Shown piece after piece: positions 9,170 through 16,758 of a stretch of 42,864 bases of DNA. The notes under the pieces are model-generated. The model saw nothing but the letters and a program-made list of their open reading frames with translations. It was not told the origin of the DNA and searched no databases. The DNA comes from Planctomycetia bacterium (GTDB lineage Bacteria > Planctomycetota > Planctomycetia > Planctomycetales > Planctomycetaceae). How positions within the stretch are numbered: the stretch's first letter is position 1; each line of letters opens with the position of its first letter. The position numbers and the translations under genes were made by a program. The stretch spans positions 1 to 42,864 of the forward strand of contig JAPLNX010000208.1 of assembly GCA_026400935.1 (NCBI GenBank). The letters are read 5' to 3'.

Positions 9170-10087
9170 ATGCACACTCAATTTGATCGCCGTGATTTCT
9201 TAAAGACTTCCGCTATGACCGCGTTGGCGGGACTGACTTCGTCGATTGCTTTGGCAGATGACAAGAAGCCGTTGTTTGAAATCTCTCTTGCGGAATGGTC
9301 GCTGCATCGGGCGCTGAAAGGGGGGAAGTTAGACAACCTCGATTTTCCGAAGGTCGCGAAGGCTGAATACGGCATTCACGCTGTCGAGTTCGTTAATCAG
9401 TTCTTCATGGATAAAGCGAAGGACGAAAAGTACCTCGCTGAGTTAAAGAAACGGGGTGCTGACGAAGGTGTCAAGTTGTTGCTCATCATGTGCGACGGCG
9501 AAGGTGCTCTCGGTGATCCGGACAAAGAGAAGCGGAAGACGGCGATCGAGAATCACTACAAGTGGGCGGACGCCGCAAAGTTTCTCGGATGCCATTCGAT
9601 TCGAGTGAATGCACAGAGCGCGGGGATCATTGAGGACCAAGTGGAACTCGCGGCAGACGGCTTACGTCGGTTGACCGAGTATGCTGCGAAGTTAGAACTC
9701 AATGTCATCGTGGAAAATCACGGCGGCCTGTCATCGCACGGCGGCTGGCTGACACAGGTGATGAAAAAAGTCAACCACCCACGCTGCGGCACACTCCCGG
9801 ACTTCGGCAACTTCAAGATCACGCCGACGATCGAATACGACCGCTACAAAGGGACGGCCGAGTTGATGCAGTTCGCCAAGTCTGTGAGCGCGAAGTCACA
9901 CGACTTCGACGACGCGGGCAACGAAACGAAGACGGATTACATGAAGATGATGAAGATCGTCTTGGCCGCTGGATATCACAGCTACGTTGGCATCGAGTAC
10001 GAAGGGAGTACGCTGAGCGAGCCAGACGGGATTCGCGCAACGAAGAAGTTGCTGGAGCGAGTACGCACCGAACTATCGAAGGTGTGA
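9170..10087 (+). CDS. Second sugar phosphate isomerase/epimerase-like TIM barrel, Tat-exported
   Basis: A 305-residue TIM-barrel isomerase-like protein with a clear Tat signal ([20 protein letters not shown], residues 6-25). Likely metal-site strands are [42 protein letters not shown] and YVGIEYEGS, the usual Glu/Asp/His/Glu pattern. It is clearly diverged from the neighbour at 7932, so this is not a recent duplication. The start ATG has only a weak ribosome-binding site, but it sits just where the Tat motif requires. It converges on the minus-strand TPR gene, with a perfect hairpin between them at 10137. The substrate is unknown; periplasmic sugar or keto-sugar processing is inferred from family. 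Confidence 0.85.
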   Translation: MHTQFDRRDFLKTSAMTALAGLTSSIALADDKKPLFEISLAEWSLHRALKGGKLDNLDFPKVAKAEYGIHAVEFVNQFFMDKAKDEKYLAELKKRGADEGVKLLLIMCDGEGALGDPDKEKRKTAIENHYKWADAAKFLGCHSIRVNAQSAGIIEDQVELAADGLRRLTEYAAKLELNVIVENHGGLSSHGGWLTQVMKKVNHPRCGTLPDFGNFKITPTIEYDRYKGTAELMQFAKSVSAKSHDFDDAGNETKTDYMKMMKIVLAAGYHSYVGIEYEGSTLSEPDGIRATKKLLERVRTELSKV

Positions 10088-10136
10088 TCTGCCTTGTGAG
10101 CAAGCCTTCATGCCGACTGTGGTCATTGATGCGGAA

Positions 10137-10173
10137 CACTCGTAGCACGGTTTGGAAAACCGTGCTACGAGTG
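10137..10173. terminator. Perfect hairpin between convergent genes; bidirectional terminator or repeat
   Basis: CACTCGTAGCACGGTT (10137-10152) is exactly complementary to 10158-10173, with one further T-A pair, giving a 17-bp stem and a 3-base loop. It lies between two convergent genes, which suits a bidirectional terminator, but neither side has a real T-tract. It may instead be a dispersed palindromic repeat; the GTAGCACGG core looks like such elements. Confidence 0.6.
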
Positions 10174-10192
10174 CGACATTAGATTCTGGCAA

Positions 10193-12619
10193 TTAACGCT
10201 GCGCGTTGTTGAACGGCATTGAGTTGGCGTTTGGACGGCGTGAAGAGTTCGTCGAACCGAGGCGCGGATCGTTGCCGTTCGGCGATCCCAGTTGTGATTG
10301 TGTCGTGCTCCGGAAATAGTTCTCTGAACCGGGCTGTTGTCTTTGGGAATCAAGCTGTTGCCGAATCTGGTTCATCTCGGCGTTGTGCAACTGGCTCATT
10401 CGCTCGTACTCGGCGAGCGAATTGTCACCTGCCTGAGTCGCTAGGAATCCCTGCACTGTTGGGACAGTCATGTTGGTGTTGAGGCCGGTTGGTGCAGAGC
10501 CTTGTTCCCAACGATCGTCGCCTCCAGAGCGGTCAGAAGTCGATCGCATGCTGGCTCGTTCCATTTCAGCGATCAAGTCACGTGTGCTCTGCGGTTGTTG
10601 AATTGAGTTTGGATTTGGAATGCCTCGGCCCGGCGCAAAACTGCTGGGTTGAGCCGCAAACGAATTCGAGGAGCCGAACGCATTGAATGGAGTCGGTGTC
10701 TGATATTGCTCAGAAGGGGGGATGCGATCTCGCAACGCAAATTGCGCCGGCGACTCTGTCATTGTTGGCGACTTCGCCGACGTGTCGTAGCCACCAGGAC
10801 CGAACGAGCCTGCGGGAGGTTCGCCGATTGCTGGTCCCTGCGGTTGTTGATTGAAGCTGCCTCCATTGTTTGGATTGAAACCGCCTCCGTTCGGAAGAGT
10901 CGCGTTAGGCGTCGGACCCAAGTTGTTCGGTACGTTTGAAGCTGGGCCTGGAGCAATTGGAAATAGATTCCACGGCCCCGCACTCATTCCCATTCGTGAA
11001 GCCGCTCGACCAGCGTCGTCCGCCTGATTGGAGGCAGCGCCTGGCGGCCAAGCTCCATTTGGTGGCGTGAACGACTGAATGTTATTTCGCATCGCAGCGG
11101 AATTCGGATTGATCGAAGGGAGCGTGTTGGTTGGCATGGAGTTCGTCGTGGGCCAATCGGGCATCGACTCCAGCGGCGAGTTATTGAAACTGTGGGCTCC
11201 GTTTTGAGTAGCGGAGTTTTGATTTTGAGCCGGGACGTTTCCTGCGTTATTGGGATAGGCGTTGGGGTTTGGAATGAGGTTCGGGTTTGACGCTCCGTTT
11301 GGGCCAAATGGCTGTGGCGGATTTGGCACATTCCAGAGCTGGGAAATGGGGGGATTGTTGGCGTTGAGATTTGAGTTCACATTCGGATTCGCGATCGAAT
11401 ATGGATCGTCCGCACGTTGGGGTGCGGCCGGGAAGCCTTCGGACATTCCCGTACGTGGTGCGAATTGTGATGCAGGTCCGGGTTGAGAGGTCGGTAGGGC
11501 GTTGACGCTGCCGAAGGGGTTTTGATTGGTCACCGGTGGACCAATTACGATCGGTCCATTCGGGACGTTGTTCGGAATCTGCATTCCACGATTCAGACCG
11601 TTCTGAACTCCAGGTTGTGGACCTCCTGTTTGAGTTACGTTTGATCGTTCCAGTCCATCCTCGCGCAACTGGCGTAGGAGCGATGCTTGCCGCTGACGTT
11701 CGCTGCCATCTCGCGCTTCACGCACGGCAATCGCTTCTCGACGCTTGTGTTCCATGGCCTCTTTGAGCTGACGTGCAGGTTCAGAGATATTGGGGTCGTT
11801 GATCGCGGCAGACTGTGAATTTGCTGGAGACTGAGTTTGTGCGTAAGCCGGGTTCGGGTTTGTCGGCTGCCGCATTTGCGGAGGCGTTTGCTGTGTGTTG
11901 AATTGCGAATTGATGGTCGTAGAGCCGTTGTTCTGCCACTGCTGATTGTTTGCCAGCATTGTGTTGGGCTGAGTCGCCGCGTTCGGGTTCGCAGGATTGA
12001 AGTTCGGTGGCAAGTACCGGGCGAGTTTCGCTTGAGCTTCGGCCTCGCTGTTCGTACGTCGGAACATGGCCAGTGCTTGATCCGCCTGTCCACGTTTCGC
12101 GTACAACATACCCAAGTTATTCATCGCGTTGGCCTGATTGGGACTCTGCTGTAACGCAGCGGTCAGGTACCGCTCAGCTTCGGAGTATCGTGACTGCAAC
12201 AAATACGAATAACCGAGATCATTGAGGATGTTCGCATCGCGTGGTGCTGCCGCAACAGCCGCTTGGTAGTAACGTTCGGCGGAGATGAAATCATTCTGGC
12301 GATCGGCGATGACTGCGAGACGATGATTGGCTTCAGGATGATTGGGTTGTTTGCGCAAGACCGCTTGGTAGTTTACCTGAGCCTCGTTTAACAGTCCTTG
12401 TTGAAAGGAAGTGTGGGCTTTGTTGAGCAGTTCGGTTGTCTCGCCGACACTGCGGGGCAACGAGCTGCTACTCGGCACTCGAGCCTGGTTTTTGGCAATC
12501 TGCTCGGTCTTATAGTCGTCAAACGACTGTGGCTTTTTGGCAAACAAAGAGAACGGCGAAGCACAGCCGGTCGAAGCCAAGCACGCCAGAAATGCCACAT
12601 GGAAAAACGTCTTATTCAT
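10193..12619 (-). CDS. TPR lipoprotein with long Asn/Pro/Gln-rich C-terminal region
   Basis: An 808-residue protein. The N-terminus is a lipoprotein signal with lipobox LASTGC (Cys19). About four tetratricopeptide repeats follow at residues 60-200 (for example NEAQVNYQAVLRKQPNHPEA and DANILNDLGYSYLLQSRYSE). From about residue 215 to the end the protein is low-complexity, dominated by Asn, Pro, Gln, Ser and Gly, with no recognisable fold. TPR lipoproteins scaffold envelope complexes, and the disordered tail could span or anchor in the wall; both are inferences. The ATG at 12619 is well placed for the signal peptide. The divergent neighbour is comF, across 370 bp. Confidence 0.8.
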   Translation of the reverse strand: MNKTFFHVAFLACLASTGCASPFSLFAKKPQSFDDYKTEQIAKNQARVPSSSSLPRSVGETTELLNKAHTSFQQGLLNEAQVNYQAVLRKQPNHPEANHRLAVIADRQNDFISAERYYQAAVAAAPRDANILNDLGYSYLLQSRYSEAERYLTAALQQSPNQANAMNNLGMLYAKRGQADQALAMFRRTNSEAEAQAKLARYLPPNFNPANPNAATQPNTMLANNQQWQNNGSTTINSQFNTQQTPPQMRQPTNPNPAYAQTQSPANSQSAAINDPNISEPARQLKEAMEHKRREAIAVREARDGSERQRQASLLRQLREDGLERSNVTQTGGPQPGVQNGLNRGMQIPNNVPNGPIVIGPPVTNQNPFGSVNALPTSQPGPASQFAPRTGMSEGFPAAPQRADDPYSIANPNVNSNLNANNPPISQLWNVPNPPQPFGPNGASNPNLIPNPNAYPNNAGNVPAQNQNSATQNGAHSFNNSPLESMPDWPTTNSMPTNTLPSINPNSAAMRNNIQSFTPPNGAWPPGAASNQADDAGRAASRMGMSAGPWNLFPIAPGPASNVPNNLGPTPNATLPNGGGFNPNNGGSFNQQPQGPAIGEPPAGSFGPGGYDTSAKSPTMTESPAQFALRDRIPPSEQYQTPTPFNAFGSSNSFAAQPSSFAPGRGIPNPNSIQQPQSTRDLIAEMERASMRSTSDRSGGDDRWEQGSAPTGLNTNMTVPTVQGFLATQAGDNSLAEYERMSQLHNAEMNQIRQQLDSQRQQPGSENYFRSTTQSQLGSPNGNDPRLGSTNSSRRPNANSMPFNNAQR

Positions 12620-12989
12620 CGGTCAACCGTCCTTGGTTGAAGCACCGAAAGGAAGAATCACAATCGCGGAGATTGCGAAAACGGAGTGAAATCTGCGGGG
12701 AACTGAGGGGGTGACTGCGAAGTGAAATTAGAAGGGGCCGGGTTATAGGCCACTCACCGTAAACGTGTCGAGACGAGGTTCAAGAGGTGAAAACGTTAAG
12801 AATCGACAGGCAATGCGACCCAGGACTCGATCAAAATCACAACTCAAGGGGATTTCCAAGAATGTGTTTCGAGGGCTTGAAAATTAACTTACTCATGGCG
12901 ACGTTGTCACAGGTCTACGAATCCTTGGAAGGTTCCGTTTAAAAATACCCCACGTTTGAACCGGGCGTTCAAAATTCAGAAGTACACAA
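12620..12989. promoter_or_regulatory. Divergent intergenic region between the TPR gene and comF
   Basis: This 370-bp stretch must hold promoters for both flanking genes, but I could not assign a convincing -35/-10 pair. It contains a 7-bp perfect hairpin (TTTGAAC-CGGGC-GTTCAAA, 12955-12973) just 16 bp before the comF start codon, which could be an operator or a leader hairpin. No small gene is evident. Confidence 0.35.
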
Positions 12990-13811
12990 ATGAGGTCGAC
13001 TTCGCTGGCTCAGTTCAATGTGACGCGACGGCGCATGTTTGAGACCTCGTGTCGAGAATTGTGTCGCTCGGCCTATCGGTTTGTATTTCCTCCAGCGTGC
13101 CCGTTATGTCATGGCGAAGTCGCGGCGACCTCGTGCGAGGTCGATGGGCGGCTCGTGACTCCGGTTCTCTGCGATAGATGTTCGGCGGAAGCCATTCCTC
13201 CTCCAGGCAACCGTTGCCAGAAATGCGGCGTCTCGATTGGTCAATTCATTCGCAGCGAGAAAGGTTGTTCTACCTGCCGCAATTTGAGCTATCGCTTTGA
13301 TTGTGTGATTCGATTGGGACTCTACGACGGGTTGTTGCGAGAAGCGTGCATCCGTGGAAAGTCTTCGCACACGCAGCCGATCAGTGCGGCCTTGGCGAAC
13401 TTATTGTGGCTCAATGAGCGGGTGACTTTGGAAGCAGTTAAGCCTGACCTTGTCGTACCTGTTCCAAGATATTGGACAAGGCGTTTGACTCAGTCGCATC
13501 ACCAAGCCGAAACGATTTCACGTGTGTTGTCTCAGCGCTTACAGGTTCCACATGCGCGAACGTTGCTGCACAAGACTCGTCTCACACCCGATCAATCGGA
13601 ACTGACCGCCGCTCAACGACGATTGAATTTGCGAGGTGCATTCTCAGTTTGGTTTGGCCAGCGTCAGGTCATCGGCAAGACAATTCTGCTCGTTGACGAC
13701 ATTCTGACGACCGGGACGACCGTGAATGAATGCACGAAGACCTTGCTCAATGCCGGAGCCAAGCGAGTCGTGGTTGCGGCAATCGCAGTCGTTCCGCCGT
13801 ATCGACATTAA
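12990..13811 (+). CDS. comF: ComF-family phosphoribosyltransferase-like protein
   Basis: A 273-residue protein with the ComF layout. An N-terminal zinc-ribbon-like region (CPLC at 37-40, CDRC at 61-64, CQKC at 76-79, CSTC at 93-96) is followed by a type-I phosphoribosyltransferase domain with the diphosphate-binding motif ILLVDDILTTGTTVNE (residues 232-247) and a PDLVVPVP strand. ComF proteins are needed for DNA uptake or transformation in some bacteria and are linked to DNA handling generally; no other competence genes are nearby. The first ATG is used, but an internal ATG 45 bases later would also fit. No strong ribosome-binding site precedes either. Confidence 0.85.
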   Translation: MRSTSLAQFNVTRRRMFETSCRELCRSAYRFVFPPACPLCHGEVAATSCEVDGRLVTPVLCDRCSAEAIPPPGNRCQKCGVSIGQFIRSEKGCSTCRNLSYRFDCVIRLGLYDGLLREACIRGKSSHTQPISAALANLLWLNERVTLEAVKPDLVVPVPRYWTRRLTQSHHQAETISRVLSQRLQVPHARTLLHKTRLTPDQSELTAAQRRLNLRGAFSVWFGQRQVIGKTILLVDDILTTGTTVNECTKTLLNAGAKRVVVAAIAVVPPYRH

Positions 13812-13930
13812 CAGAGTCGCTGCATCGCACACGTCGGATCAAATCGGAGCGTAAGTTTTTTAAAAGCGATGCACAAAGTTTGACGGCCTTTACCTGATCG
13901 TGGTTTACATCGCAACTTGAGGAAATTTGA

Positions 13931-14500
13931 ATGAGAGCACGCCGCATTTGTGTGTTTTGTGGATCTAAAAGTGGCACCAACGATCGTTATCGAATCGCTG
14001 CTATGGAGATGGGACGGTTGCTGGTTCAGTCAGGTGTCGAGTTGGTTTACGGTGGAGGGAGTGTCGGCTTGATGGGAGTCGTTGCCGATGCCGTGTTGGA
14101 TGCAGGCGGCACTGTGATCGGCGTAATTCCAGAAGCGTTGGCGACTGAGGAGTTGCTGCATCCTCGCGTCTCGGACATGCGTGTGGTGCCGACAATGCAC
14201 GCACGCAAAGCTTTAATGGCGGACCTGTCGGACGCGTTCATTGCGTTGCCCGGCGGATTTGGGACGTTTGAAGAATTCTTTGAAGTTGTGACGTGGTCAC
14301 AACTCCGCTTTCACCACAAGCTGACGGGATTACTAAACGTTGACGGCTTTTATGATCCATTGGTCTTGCTTGTCGATCACGCTGTGCAAGAAGGATTTAT
14401 CAAGCCCAAACATCGTGAATTGTTGGTCGTTGAAGAGCAGTCGGAGGTCTTGCTGCAACGACTGGCGACCGAGAGCGTCGTTGATGAATCGAAGTGGTGA
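13931..14500 (+). CDS. LOG-family nucleoside 5'-monophosphate phosphoribohydrolase
   Basis: A 189-residue member of the LOG/'lysine decarboxylase-like' family (TIGR00730 type), enzymes that release the base from cytokinin riboside or other nucleoside 5'-monophosphates. The diagnostic PGGFGTFEE motif is at residues 107-115, with the upstream catalytic-site arginine in MHARKALM (Arg92) and the nucleotide-binding GGGSVGLMG (41-49). Length is normal and the protein looks cytosolic. GAGGAAA upstream supports the ATG. It lies 119 bp after comF on the same strand, so they may share a transcript. The physiological substrate in bacteria is often unclear. Confidence 0.88.
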   Translation: MRARRICVFCGSKSGTNDRYRIAAMEMGRLLVQSGVELVYGGGSVGLMGVVADAVLDAGGTVIGVIPEALATEELLHPRVSDMRVVPTMHARKALMADLSDAFIALPGGFGTFEEFFEVVTWSQLRFHHKLTGLLNVDGFYDPLVLLVDHAVQEGFIKPKHRELLVVEEQSEVLLQRLATESVVDESKW

Positions 14501-14908
14501 GCAATCCGGTTCCGGCAGTTTCGGCCACTCCATCTCATTGATGACTGTGTGAAGCCGGGCAAGGCGCGGGGAAATCGGAATCTGCGGGGCAGGCTCCGTC
14601 GATGTGCTCCAAGTGATTTCGGGATTGAGCACAGTCTTCAGCTTCCCGATGCCGATTGACGATTGACGATGGTCAGTCGGACTCAGGGGAGTCCACGGTC
14701 TCAGGCATTAGTCCGGAGGGACTAACTCCAGGGAGGGAGTCCGCTCAGACGAAGGGGATAAGCGGCGGTATCGCTGTCTTGTCAACGTTCGACAGCCGAT
14801 TGAGTTTGCTCAAAATGTTTGAGCTTTCTCGACAAACTGTCAAGCACATGCCATTAGGACGAACCGCTTCCTGGATCGTGCATCGAGACGCTGTCAGAGG
14901 AGTTTGTG
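14501..14908. other. Intergenic region with several small hairpins upstream of the Cys-rich gene
   Basis: This 408-bp region lacks a supported gene. It holds a 7-bp tandem (GATTGAC twice, 14654-14667) and three consecutive small stem-loops: GGACTCAGGGGAGTCC at 14679-14694, AGTCCGGAGGGACT at 14710-14723 and ACTCCAGGGAGGGAGT at 14725-14740. There is also a palindrome, GCTCAAA-ATG-TTTGAGC (14808-14824), which overlaps an alternative hairpin TTGAG-TTTG-CTCAA. The last pair is about 85-100 bp before the start codon at 14909 and could act as leader RNA structure or an operator. Confidence 0.45.
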
Positions 14909-16288
14909 ATGAAACGCAAGGCGTGGGTCTCAGCGTTCGTGTTGTTCCTGTTATTGGCAGGAGTTCACGTCGCCGAAGCGGGATACTGCGGTGCGGCCAG
15001 CTACAACTGTTGCCCCACTTCAGCCTGTGCACCGTGCGGCGATTTGTGCCAAGCAAAAACTTGCTGCACAACTTGCTATAAGACGGTGCAAGAAGTTGTC
15101 TGGGATCGTTGCGAAAAGGTCTGCTGTCAGACGGTCTACGATCAAGTTTGTGAGCAAGTCCCCGTCTGCTGCACTCGGACCTGCTACGAAACTTGCTATC
15201 GCGATGAAGCCTATACGGTTTGTCGTCCTGTGACGCAAACTTGCTGGCGCGACGAAGTTTGCTCCTTCAAAGTGCCTTGCTATCAAACCTGCTACCGCGA
15301 CGAGTGCTACACCGTCTGTGTGCCGTGCGTACAAACCTGCTGGCGTGATGAGTGCTACACCGTCTGCAAGCCGTGCTACACGACCTGCTATCGCGATCAG
15401 TGCTACACTGTTTGCCGGCCGGTAACACAGACGTGCTGGCGAGACGAGTGCTACACGACCTGCAAGGTTGTCAGTGAAACTTGCTACCGCGATGTTTGCT
15501 ACACCGTCTGCCGTCCTGTTACTGAAACAAGTTACGTGGATGTCTGCTGCGGCGAATGGAAGACAGTCAGTGAGTGTGTTCCTGGCCCCGTCATGAATAA
15601 GTGCGTGCAAGATCCCGGTTCTTGGAACATCGACTCCTGCACGGGGTGCTGCACTTACAAACCAGGCTGCTGTCGCACTGTACAAGTGCAATGCCCGCCA
15701 ACCGTCTGTTGCAAGAAAGTCTGGTGTCCGAAAGTCGTCAAGCAAGCGGTCTGCTGCACTCGAATGGTTCCGGAAGTTCGCACCTGCAAAGTGCCGTACC
15801 AAGTTTGCCGAACGGTGCCGCAAACCTGCACCCGCAAAGTCCCGTACACGACCTGCAGTATGGTTCAAGAGACTCGAACCTGCCGCGTCCCATATACGGT
15901 TTGCAACACGACCACTGAGACTCGCACTCGCAAAGTCCCGTACACGACTTGCTCAATGCGACAAGAATGCCGTACTCGCAAAGTTCCGTACGTCACCTGC
16001 TCTTGGACAGAAAAGTCCTACACGAAGAAAGTGCCTTACACGACCTGCACGATGGTCAGCGAATGCCGCACTCGTAAAGTGCCCTATACAGTTTGCAAAC
16101 AAGTCCCTTACACCCGCATGGAGACTCGGACTCGTTGCGTTCCACGAACTGTGCCGGTTAAGCAGAGTTACTGCGTTCCGCGAGTTGTCTGCCGCCAAGT
16201 GCCTGTCACGGTTTGCACTCCAGTTTGCCCCACGCCGACTTGTGCTACGAATCCAGCGGCAAGTTGCTCGTCCGCTGGGAGCAAGTAA
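14909..16288 (+). CDS. Secreted Cys-rich repeat protein (planctomycete YTV-type)
   Basis: A 459-residue protein with a Sec signal peptide (MKRKAWVSAFVLFLLLAGVH, cleavage after AEA at 22-24). The mature part is very rich in Cys, Tyr, Thr, Val and Arg. Block one (about residues 94-221) has eight units of 16 residues, consensus QTCWRDECYTVCKPCY. After a 72-residue Cys-rich spacer, block two (from residue 294) has six full units and a partial one, consensus KVPYTTCSMVQETRTC, again 16 residues. The YTVC/VPYT motifs match the YTV repeats described from Rhodopirellula baltica proteins, proposed to be part of the disulfide-linked proteinaceous wall; that role is inferred. AGAGGAG at 14896-14902 supports the ATG, and a strong terminator follows. 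Confidence 0.85.
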   Translation: MKRKAWVSAFVLFLLLAGVHVAEAGYCGAASYNCCPTSACAPCGDLCQAKTCCTTCYKTVQEVVWDRCEKVCCQTVYDQVCEQVPVCCTRTCYETCYRDEAYTVCRPVTQTCWRDEVCSFKVPCYQTCYRDECYTVCVPCVQTCWRDECYTVCKPCYTTCYRDQCYTVCRPVTQTCWRDECYTTCKVVSETCYRDVCYTVCRPVTETSYVDVCCGEWKTVSECVPGPVMNKCVQDPGSWNIDSCTGCCTYKPGCCRTVQVQCPPTVCCKKVWCPKVVKQAVCCTRMVPEVRTCKVPYQVCRTVPQTCTRKVPYTTCSMVQETRTCRVPYTVCNTTTETRTRKVPYTTCSMRQECRTRKVPYVTCSWTEKSYTKKVPYTTCTMVSECRTRKVPYTVCKQVPYTRMETRTRCVPRTVPVKQSYCVPRVVCRQVPVTVCTPVCPTPTCATNPAASCSSAGSK

Positions 16289-16331
16289 TAGCGTTCGTTG
16301 GTAGCGAAGAAGTTTGGATCGCTGAATTTCG

Positions 16332-16367
16332 AAAAAGGCCGACTGCAAAACAGTCGGCCTTTTTTTG
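16332..16367 (+). terminator. Rho-independent terminator after the Cys-rich gene
   Basis: A 14-bp stem (AAAAAGGCCGACTG / CAGTCGGCCTTTTT) with loop CAAAA ends in a T run to 16366. It is 43 bp past the stop codon. The A/T-flanked stem could work in both directions. Confidence 0.93.
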
Positions 16368-16622
16368 TTTTCGGGGGTGCGCGCAGTCTGAGTGCGACAC
16401 AACTGGCTCACGTAATCAAACTTGATAAGTGTTGAACGGCGTCTTGGCTAAAGAAAAAATGGTGTCTTTGGTGTCGGAGGTCGCAAGAGGTCAACGGTCG
16501 TGGCGATTGCTCCGGTCGTATGGGAGCTATCGAGCTCATTCTTTTGTTGCGTCGCCGCATCGGGGTTGCTTTTGGAGGATAATACTGGATGTTGTCACCA
16601 GCCCCCGGTAGCATGGCCTCGC
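16368..16622. other. Intergenic stretch without recognised gene
   Basis: This stretch lies between the terminator at 16332-16367 and the possible small gene at 16623. I see no gene, clear promoter or repeat. An AT-rich TAATACT-type hexamer near 16580 could be a -10 element for the plus-strand gene downstream, but no matching -35 is obvious. Confidence 0.3.
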
Positions 16623-16733
16623 TTAATAACGCTTGCCGCCACGGCGGACCTTCGCTTTAGATTCTTTGACCAGACATGGACCACACTTCGCACCAGCGGG
16701 CCGGTGCTTTTTGCGGTGGATCGACTGCGACAT
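16623..16733 (-). CDS. Candidate small basic CxxC peptide, 36 residues
   Basis: A minus-strand open frame starting at ATG 16733 encodes 36 residues, about a third of them Lys or Arg, with one CGPC motif near the middle and a basic end (KVRRGGKRY). A purine-rich AGGGGGAGG abuts the start codon. Third-position base choice resembles that of real genes here (for example AAG GTC CGC CGT GGC GGC AAG CGT TAT). The composition resembles small ribosome- or nucleic-acid-associated peptides, but I cannot name a family. Against it, its start is only 25 bp from the start of the divergent LEPR-XLL gene, so each gene's promoter would have to lie inside the other. It may be a chance frame. Confidence 0.35.
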   Translation of the reverse strand: MSQSIHRKKHRPAGAKCGPCLVKESKAKVRRGGKRY

Positions 16734-16758
16734 CCTCCCCCTGTTGAGGACAGAAGTA

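Noticed and set aside
14333-14632. Minus-strand 99-residue frame overlapping the LOG gene 3' end
   Set aside because: Over half lies antisense to a clear gene, and no ribosome-binding site or known domain supports it.
15020-15868. Minus-strand 282-residue frame opposite the Cys-rich repeats
   Set aside because: It is a shadow of the 48-bp repeats; the plus strand has the signal peptide, ribosome-binding site and terminator.
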